Virus record (IMG/VR): IMGVR_UViG_3300023257_000558
Location: 1 to 24,563 of that record
Length of the DNA stretch: 24,563 bases
Reading direction: 5' to 3' (one strand)
DNA from: a virus
The first letter of the stretch is position 1; each line of letters opens with the position of its first letter. Under the pieces are notes generated by a model. The model did not search any database. It was not told where the DNA came from and was given only the letters and a program-made list of their open reading frames with translations. The position numbers and the translations under genes were made by a program. Shown piece after piece: positions 19,203-24,563 of this stretch.

Positions 19203-20192
19203 ATGCACTACTACGATTTGTTTAATGCCTTAAAGGAATATGCAGACTTCTATGTTTGTTATAACCACGCTAGAGAATGGAAAAGCAATAACTTCTTATC
19301 AGCTAGACCTATACCAGAAAATGCTACATTTGTTTGTGGCTATGAGCCTGGGATTTATGATTTTGCTATTCTTAATGTAGATCAACAAATAACAAATCCA
19401 TTATTAGGTAAGACACATGTTTTTAAGGAATTGTTTGATACAGTACAAGATATTCCAAAGGTAGTTATTAATCATGCTACACCTGTATATCCAGAACATC
19501 TGAAAGCACATGGTATGAATTTTAATGATGCAGAAAATGAATGTAAAAGAATAATTAAAGAATTATTAGGAGATACGCCAATGATTACTAATAGTCATAC
19601 TGCATCATCTGAAAGTGAATGGGGATGGGGTTATCCTATTATCCACGGAATGAATAAAGAAGAATATTTTGATTTACCAAAAGAACCTCGTGCTTTTACA
19701 GCTTTAAGTCCAGCAGGTTGTGATAAATATTATAATAGAGATGTAATGGATAGAGTTATTTCAATAATGAGAGATGAACATGGCAGAACTGTATTATGGG
19801 CTAAAAAGAATGTTCAGACAGATAAATCTTTTGAATGTTATCGTGATTATTTAGGAAGGTCTTTAATCTATCTTGATACTTCAATTAGGACACCAATGAA
19901 TAGAGCCAGAACAGAAGCAATGTTATCTGGATGTTGTGTTGTTCAAGTTAATGGTTGCCACGATCAAGATAAGTTTTTTAAAGATAGAGAGAATTGTATA
20001 ATTGTTCCTAATAATCCTTTTGAAATTGCTGAAATACTAGAAGATTTATTAGAGAATAAATATAAAGAGTGTTTAGCTATCGGACAAGCAGGAAAGAAAA
20101 TGGCCCAAGAAACATTTACTAGAGAAAGGTTTGCACAAGATTGGCTTAAATTTATTAAAGAAGTATTAAAAATAGATTATGAAAAGATTTAA
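19203..20192 (+). CDS. Glycosyltransferase, GT-B fold (N-terminus severed)
   Basis: A 329-residue protein. Recognisable parts: 'VVINHATPVYPEHLK', 'PMITNSHTASSESEWGWGYPIIHGMN', 'FTALSPAGCDKYYN', and the donor-site region 'TPMNRARTEAMLSGCCVVQVNG' (motif 'NRARTEAMLSGCCVV'), followed by 'FEIAEILEDLLENK' and 'FTRERFAQDWLKF', the usual GT-B closing helices. The ATG is internal: the first strand of the fold is missing and is found at 18586 beyond the HNH insertion. The protein may still fold, or be inactive. The stop overlaps the next small gene by 14 bases. Confidence 0.72.
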   Translation: MHYYDLFNALKEYADFYVCYNHAREWKSNNFLSARPIPENATFVCGYEPGIYDFAILNVDQQITNPLLGKTHVFKELFDTVQDIPKVVINHATPVYPEHLKAHGMNFNDAENECKRIIKELLGDTPMITNSHTASSESEWGWGYPIIHGMNKEEYFDLPKEPRAFTALSPAGCDKYYNRDVMDRVISIMRDEHGRTVLWAKKNVQTDKSFECYRDYLGRSLIYLDTSIRTPMNRARTEAMLSGCCVVQVNGCHDQDKFFKDRENCIIVPNNPFEIAEILEDLLENKYKECLAIGQAGKKMAQETFTRERFAQDWLKFIKEVLKIDYEKI

Positions 20193-20286
20193 AGGAAGTC
20201 CAGCATATCTAATATTTTGGGTATTAGTATTTTTCCCATTTGCAGTTGTATATTGGGCTGCTAAACAAGAAGTAATAAAAGAATAA
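20179..20286 (+). CDS. Very small membrane protein
   Basis: A 35-residue frame with a basic start ('MKRFKGSPAY'), one hydrophobic span ('LIFWVLVFFPFAVVYWAA') and a charged end. It overlaps the glycosyltransferase stop by 14 bases and ends two bases before the dehydrogenase gene, so it fits operon spacing. It may be a membrane anchor for the sugar enzymes; unproven. Confidence 0.5.
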   Translation: MKRFKGSPAYLIFWVLVFFPFAVVYWAAKQEVIKE

Positions 20287-20288
20287 TT

Positions 20289-21065
20289 ATGGAAGTTGCA
20301 ATAATTGGTTATGGTGTAGTAGGTATGGCTTATAATAAGATATTTGATAATGCTTATATTTATGACAAGGTAGGTTTTAGTGATAATAAAGAAGATATTA
20401 ATAAATGTGATTTAGGTATTATTTGTGTTCCAACACCAGAAGGAAAAAATGGTAAGACAGATCTATCAGCCATAGAAGATGTGCTTAAATGGTTAGAAAC
20501 ACCCCTTATTCTGATTAAAAGTGCTGTTCCACCTAGTACCACCACCTATCTAAAAAAGAAGTATAAGAAGCGTATTTGTGTATCTCCTGAATATGTTGGA
20601 GAAAGTAAGTATTATATACCAGATAAATATTTAGATCCAACAGACCCCAGAAAACATCCATTTCAAATATTTGGAGGAGACAAAGAAGATACTAAAGAGA
20701 TAGTAGATATATTCCAAGAGCAGTTAGGACCAACAGTAAGATATATTCAAGTTAGTAGTGAAACAGCAGAGCTTACTAAATATATGGAAAACTGTTTTTT
20801 TGCCACAAAGGTTACATTCTGTAATGAGTTTTATGAGATAGCAAAAGGATTTGATGTTGACTATAACGAATTGAGAGAATGCTTTATAGAAGACCCAAGG
20901 GTTTGTAATATGCACACATCAGTTTTTAAAGAGAATAGAGGGTTTGGTGGTAAATGCTATCCTAAAGATTTAGCAAGTATTATATCTTCTAGTGAAAAGA
21001 AAGGATATAAACCAATGTTATTAAGACAAGTAAGAACATCTAATAATAAATTTAAAAAACTATGA
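20289..21065 (+). CDS. Short UDP-glucose/GDP-mannose dehydrogenase-like protein
   Basis: A 258-residue NAD-dependent dehydrogenase that would oxidise an NDP-sugar to its uronic acid. Visible: Rossmann 'AIIGYGVVG' (4-12), 'GIICVPTPEG', K174 in 'ENCFFATKVTFCNEF', and catalytic C223 in 'GFGGKCYPKD'. The family usually runs ~430 residues with a C-terminal UDP-binding domain; here the protein stops about 30 residues after the catalytic cysteine. The NAD-binding and central domains are intact. It may have a different substrate, or use another protein for nucleotide binding. It overlaps the next gene by 4 bases. Confidence 0.8.
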   Translation: MEVAIIGYGVVGMAYNKIFDNAYIYDKVGFSDNKEDINKCDLGIICVPTPEGKNGKTDLSAIEDVLKWLETPLILIKSAVPPSTTTYLKKKYKKRICVSPEYVGESKYYIPDKYLDPTDPRKHPFQIFGGDKEDTKEIVDIFQEQLGPTVRYIQVSSETAELTKYMENCFFATKVTFCNEFYEIAKGFDVDYNELRECFIEDPRVCNMHTSVFKENRGFGGKCYPKDLASIISSSEKKGYKPMLLRQVRTSNNKFKKL

Positions 21066-21916
21066 AAACAGGAATATTAACCTATCAGATAAAACATGGG
21101 AGAGCTAAAGGATCTATTGGTTCATCTGTTATTAGGGGAGATTGGTTAGTGGATGCGTGGGAAGATGCAGAATTATGGCACAATGGAGGTCTTTATGATG
21201 CTATGATATTTCAAAAGGTTTATTGGAATTTCTTTATGGAGGATTTTAAAGGCGTAAAAATTCTAGATATGTGCGACCCAGATTGGATGCACAATCAAAT
21301 AAACTTAAAAGAGATTTCACTCTTGGTGGATGCTATTACCACTTCATCAGAACCATTAAAAGAATATATAGAAAAAATAGTTGATTGCCCCGTTGTCTTT
21401 GTTCCAGATCGAGTTAATACTAGGATGTTACCTAAACCAAGAACGCATAAAAAGGAAGCAAAAACAGTTGTCTGGTTTGGATATTCTGGTAATGCTGATG
21501 AGGTATTAAGACAAGTATTACCCTCATTAAAAGCCAATGGATATAAACTATTAGTAGTATCAGAAGCAGAGTTTAATCCTGTTAATAACTTTGGTGTAGA
21601 GATAGAGAATGTAATATGGAACAATGAAACAGCCCACATGAATATAAGAAGTGCTGATTTTGCTATAAATCCGAGATCAATTAAGAGAAATTTTAAATAT
21701 AAAAGCACCAATAAAACTCTTATTTCATGGGCTTTAGGACTACCAGTAGTTGAAACTGCTGATGATTTAGCTAAATATAAAGACCCAGTTGAGAGACAGA
21801 AAGAATCAGATTTAAGATTAAAAGAGATAGAAGAAAAATGGGACATAAAACATAGTGTTAATCAATTAAAAGAACTAATATGGGATTTGAAAAAAAATCA
21901 AGAGAAGAAACAGTAG
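21062..21916 (+). CDS. Glycosyltransferase-like protein, GT-B type
   Basis: A 284-residue protein. 'ILTYQIKHGRAKGSIGSSVIRGDWLVDAW' at the front (motif 'KGSIGSSVIRGDWL') resembles the acceptor loop seen in phage and capsule glycosyltransferases; 'DAITTSSEPLKEYI' is the usual segment joining the two domains, and 'VVWFGYSGNADEVL' with 'INPRSIKRNFKYKSTNKTLISWALGLPVVE' (motif 'YKSTNKTLISWALGLPVV') forms the donor domain. Specificity is unknown. It is the last sugar gene and its end overlaps the next small gene by 37 bases. Confidence 0.65.
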   Translation: MKTGILTYQIKHGRAKGSIGSSVIRGDWLVDAWEDAELWHNGGLYDAMIFQKVYWNFFMEDFKGVKILDMCDPDWMHNQINLKEISLLVDAITTSSEPLKEYIEKIVDCPVVFVPDRVNTRMLPKPRTHKKEAKTVVWFGYSGNADEVLRQVLPSLKANGYKLLVVSEAEFNPVNNFGVEIENVIWNNETAHMNIRSADFAINPRSIKRNFKYKSTNKTLISWALGLPVVETADDLAKYKDPVERQKESDLRLKEIEEKWDIKHSVNQLKELIWDLKKNQEKKQ

Positions 21917-22053
21917 AAGATTTCCACGCTTATTTAGATGTTGTATTAAGGGATATTCCTTATGGTAAACTTGAAATTGATATAGAAGATGGATTACCTA
22001 AAGAAATGATTACCATTATCAGATCAAAGAGAATGGATCTAAAAAGAAAATAG
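21880..22053 (+). CDS. Small hypothetical protein
   Basis: A 57-residue frame overlapping the glycosyltransferase end by 37 bases. 'TVEDFHAYLDVVLRDIPYGK' and 'LEIDIEDGLPKEMITIIRSK' suggest a small alpha/beta fold with a basic tail. It ends the sugar operon, two bases before the portal promoter. Not recognised. Confidence 0.5.
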   Translation: MGFEKKSREETVEDFHAYLDVVLRDIPYGKLEIDIEDGLPKEMITIIRSKRMDLKRK

Positions 22054-22054
22054 C

Positions 22055-22083
22055 TTGACAAGTGTAAAAAAAATAATTACAAT
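22055..22083 (+). promoter_or_regulatory. Strong sigma-70 promoter for the portal gene
   Basis: TTGACA (22055-22060), a 17-bp spacer and TACAAT (22078-22083). The 15 bases CTTGACAAGTGTAAA also occur at the promoter at 24440. CTTG-A-CAAG around the -35 is a small palindrome. Confidence 0.8.
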
Positions 22084-22107
22084 ATAACTAAAGATAATTC
22101 GCTGCTG

Positions 22108-22135
22108 ATGAGGAATTACATAATTAACTCCTCAT
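22108..22135 (+). promoter_or_regulatory. Leader hairpin before the portal start
   Basis: ATGAGGA (22108-22114) pairs perfectly with TCCTCAT (22129-22135), with an inner AATT/AATT. It ends 5 bases before ATG 22141. No T-run, so it may affect message stability or translation rather than termination. Confidence 0.55.
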
Positions 22136-22140
22136 TAAAT

Positions 22141-24324
22141 ATGCCAAATAAATTTAGAGAATTTTTCAATCAGGTTTTTACAGATAAGAAACCTAGTAAT
22201 AATAGTGAGCCTAAAAAAGATTTAATACCTTTTTCAGCTAGTGCTACTTATAAGACACCCGTTCTAACATCCACAGCGTTGGATCTAATGGGATTATATC
22301 AGAAGAATGGTTGGGTTTATGCTTGTGTAAATAAGATAGCACAAGAAGCGGCGAGTATTGATATTAATTTATATAAAAAGAATAAGGATGGCGAAATCGA
22401 GAAAGTCGAAAACCATCCTGTTTTAGATTTGCTTGATAGAGTGAATCCATATATGACTTTTCATGCTTTAAAACAAACTACATTTTCATATCAGCAAATA
22501 ACTGGTTCAGCTTTTTGGTGGTTAGTAAAGAATGATTCAGGAAAAGAGATATTAGAAATATATCCTTGGTTGAATCCTGCTAACATGAAAGTATTACCAG
22601 ACCCAGAAAAGTTTATATCTGGTTATCAATACCAAATTCCTGGTGGAACATTTATTAAATTTGAGCCAGAAGATATAATCTATTTTAAAACATTTGATCC
22701 ATTAGATCCTTATGTTTCTACATCTCCACTTAAAGCTTCACAACTTGAAATATTAAATGATATTGAAGCAAAGGATTGGAACTATGCTTTTTTCAGAAAC
22801 TCTGCTAGACCAGATGGAGTATTAGAAATGGATGGAGCATTAACACCAGAACAAGGGGATAGAATAAAAGAAAATTGGTTAAAGAATCATGGCTCTGGAA
22901 ACCAAAAAGAACATTCGATAGCAATTATCGGTAAGGGTAAATATAAAGATATTGGATATTCACAAAAAGATATGGACTTCTCCTCATTGCTTAAATCATC
23001 AAGAGATCAGATACTTGCTTTTTATGGAGTACCGAAAACAGTATTAGGAATAACAGAGGATGTTAATTATGCTAATGCAGAGCAAACAAAGAAAGCATTT
23101 TTAGAATTTACTATTGTTCCAATAGTTATTAATTTTGTTGAAATGATGAATGAGTTTTTATTACCTCAATTCGACAATGCTGATGAATTATTTTTTGATT
23201 ATGAAAATCCTATAAATGAAGATGTTGAATTAGATTTAAAGAGATATGATAGTGGTATAAGAAATGGATGGTTAAGCCCTAATGAAGTTAGAGCAATGCA
23301 AGGATTAGAACCATTTGAAGGTGGAGATGAGATTGGTAGATCAACACAAGGAAATGATGGAGAAATATTTACTGAAAATGTTGGTAAGAGTAAAGTTGTT
23401 AAAAAGATAGTACCGAACATAAAACCTAAAAAGAAAAGTAGAAAACAGTTAGACATAGAAAGGCTGAAACAACTAGCAATGAAAGATAAAAATATTCTAG
23501 ATAAACTATCTAAAATATCAAAAAAAAAACAACTAAAACAAGTTAGTAAAGTATCTTTAGTTGAAAAAGATTTAGAAGCTAGATGGAGGTCAAAGATTGC
23601 TTTAACAAATAAACAAGAGATACCTTTTCAGAATCAAATTATAAGAGAATTTACTAGACAAGAAAAAACTGTTTTAGAATCATTAAGGAAGAAAAAGATA
23701 CAGACAGTAGAGGATGTTCAATTTGAATTTAATGTTGAAAAAGAAGTTAAGATTGTAAGTGAACATGTAGCACCAATGATGTTAGCTCTAGCTTTTTTCT
23801 GGGGTCAGAAAGGTAATGAAGAAATAAATTTACCTCTTGATGATTTCAGAGTAACGCCTTCTTTGATTAAATGGTCAAAAACATATTCTAAAAAGATGGC
23901 TACAAGTATGAATCAGACAACACTTGATAAACTTAAAAAACATATAGAAACTGGTTTGAATAAAGGAGAAGGATTGCCAAAGATTGAAAGTAGAATAAAA
24001 GGAATATTTGAAGAAGGAAGAAATGTAAGGTCTAAAGTAATGGCAAGGACAGAAGTATCAAGGTCAGTTAATGAAGGAAGGATAGAAGCTTGGGAACAAT
24101 CAGGAATAGTTGAAAAGAAAAGATGGGTTACAGCAGGAGATGAGAGAGTATGTGATTATTGTGGACCAATGGAAGGTAAAACAATTAGTTTAAGAAGTGA
24201 TTTTTTTAAAAAAGGAGATGAATTTTTAGGAAATTCAAAGACACCATTAAAATTAGATTATGATTCTGTTCCAGGGAATCCATTACATGCAAATTGTAGA
24301 TGTGATTTAGTACCAATACAATAA
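22141..24324 (+). CDS. Portal protein fused to MuF-like head morphogenesis domain
   Basis: A fused protein of 727 residues from ATG 22141; an in-frame ATG at 22108 adds 11 residues but sits in the leader hairpin. Residues ~1-400 are an HK97/SPP1-type portal ('VYACVNKIAQEAAS', 'SAFWWLVKNDSG', 'GVPKTVLGITEDVNYANAEQ' as key parts). About 400-480 is a lysine-rich linker. The rest is a MuF/SPP1 gp7-like minor head domain: 'MARTEVSRSVNEGRIEAW', 'DERVCDYCGPMEGKT' and 'HANCRCDLVP', with the paired cysteines that hold the fold. Such proteins form the DNA gate and carry a protein delivered with the DNA. Fusions of the two are known in some phages. Confidence 0.88.
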   Translation: MPNKFREFFNQVFTDKKPSNNSEPKKDLIPFSASATYKTPVLTSTALDLMGLYQKNGWVYACVNKIAQEAASIDINLYKKNKDGEIEKVENHPVLDLLDRVNPYMTFHALKQTTFSYQQITGSAFWWLVKNDSGKEILEIYPWLNPANMKVLPDPEKFISGYQYQIPGGTFIKFEPEDIIYFKTFDPLDPYVSTSPLKASQLEILNDIEAKDWNYAFFRNSARPDGVLEMDGALTPEQGDRIKENWLKNHGSGNQKEHSIAIIGKGKYKDIGYSQKDMDFSSLLKSSRDQILAFYGVPKTVLGITEDVNYANAEQTKKAFLEFTIVPIVINFVEMMNEFLLPQFDNADELFFDYENPINEDVELDLKRYDSGIRNGWLSPNEVRAMQGLEPFEGGDEIGRSTQGNDGEIFTENVGKSKVVKKIVPNIKPKKKSRKQLDIERLKQLAMKDKNILDKLSKISKKKQLKQVSKVSLVEKDLEARWRSKIALTNKQEIPFQNQIIREFTRQEKTVLESLRKKKIQTVEDVQFEFNVEKEVKIVSEHVAPMMLALAFFWGQKGNEEINLPLDDFRVTPSLIKWSKTYSKKMATSMNQTTLDKLKKHIETGLNKGEGLPKIESRIKGIFEEGRNVRSKVMARTEVSRSVNEGRIEAWEQSGIVEKKRWVTAGDERVCDYCGPMEGKTISLRSDFFKKGDEFLGNSKTPLKLDYDSVPGNPLHANCRCDLVPIQ

Positions 24325-24439
24325 CAATTAATTAAAATAAAAACATGACAAGTACAAAAGATTTATATGCTAAAATACCAAGAGGAAAACAAACATGAAA
24401 TAGAATTAGATTGGTACGAACATACACCTAACGCATAAC
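24325..24439 (+). other. Intergenic stretch with two tiny frames
   Basis: No firm gene. A 17-codon frame from ATG 24345 (MTSTKDLYAKIPRGKQT) and an overlapping 23-codon frame from 24367 to 24438 are possible micro-genes or a decayed gene start. TGACAAGTACAAAAG here partly copies the TTGACAAGTGTAAA promoter element. Confidence 0.3.
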
Positions 24440-24468
24440 TTGACAAGTGTAAATAAATTCAATAGAAT
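24440..24468 (+). promoter_or_regulatory. Strong sigma-70 promoter (unit 3)
   Basis: TTGACA (24440-24445), 17-bp spacer, TAGAAT (24463-24468), with a further TATAAT at 24474-24479. ACTTG-A-CAAGT centred on the -35 is an inverted repeat. A terminator follows about 25-55 bases after the expected start. Confidence 0.8.
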
Positions 24469-24495
24469 ATAAGTATAATATAATTGGCTGCGGAA

Positions 24496-24528
24496 CGAGC
24501 AATTCTATACTAGATTTGCCCGTTTTTT
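24496..24528 (+). terminator. Terminator of unit 3, before the next gene
   Basis: GCAA-T-TCTA pairs with TAGA-T-TTGC around a TAC loop (24499-24519), with an outer CG/CG pair beyond one mismatch, followed by six Ts (24523-24528). It sits 17 bases before the next ATG. Confidence 0.8.
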
Positions 24529-24545
24529 ATTATTAATAAATAGAT

Positions 24546-24563
24546 ATGAAAAAAAAGCAGTAC
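24546..24563 (+). CDS. Start of the next gene (partial)
   Basis: ATG 24546 opens a frame reading MKKKQY to the window's end. After a portal gene a scaffold, protease or head protein would be expected, but six residues tell nothing. No SD is seen. Confidence 0.4.

Noticed and set aside
21295-21846. 183-codon open frame on the minus strand
   Set aside because: It lies wholly within the glycosyltransferase gene, is antisense, and its protein has shadow-type composition (many S, L, F). The same holds for the other minus-strand frames.
22108-22135. Terminator before the portal gene, matching the other promoter/terminator units
   Set aside because: The stem is good but is followed by TAAATATG, not a T-run.
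1-24563. Recoded stop codons (TAG or TGA read as amino acids)
   Set aside because: Full-length families (terminase, portal, methyltransferases) have no internal stops, and TAA, TAG and TGA all end genes at sensible junctions.
1-24563. Insertion sequence or integrase
   Set aside because: No transposase or recombinase motif and no terminal inverted repeats were seen; HNH genes are the only mobile-type elements.

Overview
This window is part of a tailed double-stranded DNA phage or prophage genome. All genes I accept lie on the + strand, are tightly packed and often overlap by 4-20 bases. Virion genes sit at both ends: tail fibre and lysis genes on the left, a portal-MuF gene on the right, with terminase in the middle. 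The DNA is AT-rich, and TAA, TAG and TGA all act as stops, so the code looks standard. Nearly all genes lack a Shine-Dalgarno (SD) sequence, yet several sigma-70 promoters close to consensus are visible (TTGACA, 17 bp, then TAGAAT or TACAAT). SD-poor starts with sigma-70-type promoters fit an uncultured host such as Patescibacteria better than Bacteroidota, whose promoters differ. This is inference; the host is not identified.

Layout. 1-2880: end of one tail fibre gene, a beta-helix tail fibre, an XhlA-like membrane protein, an M23 peptidase and a holin-like protein, closed by a terminator. 2900-8573: an early or replication-type region with a promoter, small proteins, an SSB-like protein, a protein with an extreme cysteine repeat, an exported lytic transglycosylase, a GC-richer zinc-ribbon gene with its own promoter, operator-like palindrome and strong SD, a predicted H-type RNA pseudoknot, a cluster of nucleases (HNH, PD-(D/E)XK-like, NinG-like), a helix-turn-helix protein and a C5 cytosine methyltransferase. 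8574-9056: 480 bases of non-coding control DNA with two promoter/short-transcript/terminator units. 9057-11115: packaging genes. 11116-11340: non-coding, with a predicted three-way-junction RNA. 11341-22053: a long operon of sugar genes (deacetylase, five glycosyltransferase genes, three methyltransferases, a short UDP-sugar dehydrogenase) among unknown small genes. 22055-24324: promoter and portal-MuF fusion. 24325-24563: a third promoter/terminator unit and the first codons of the next gene.

How it fits together. The sugar operon lies between terminase and portal, inside the virion transcription unit, which suggests it makes or attaches a glycan on the virion, or changes the host surface. 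Two freestanding HNH genes, each with its own promoter, have landed in the first codons of a neighbour (the methyltransferase and a glycosyltransferase) and left the severed gene starts behind. The repeated promoter-then-terminator units resemble the lambda pR'/6S RNA/tR' layout and suggest that late expression depends on antitermination.
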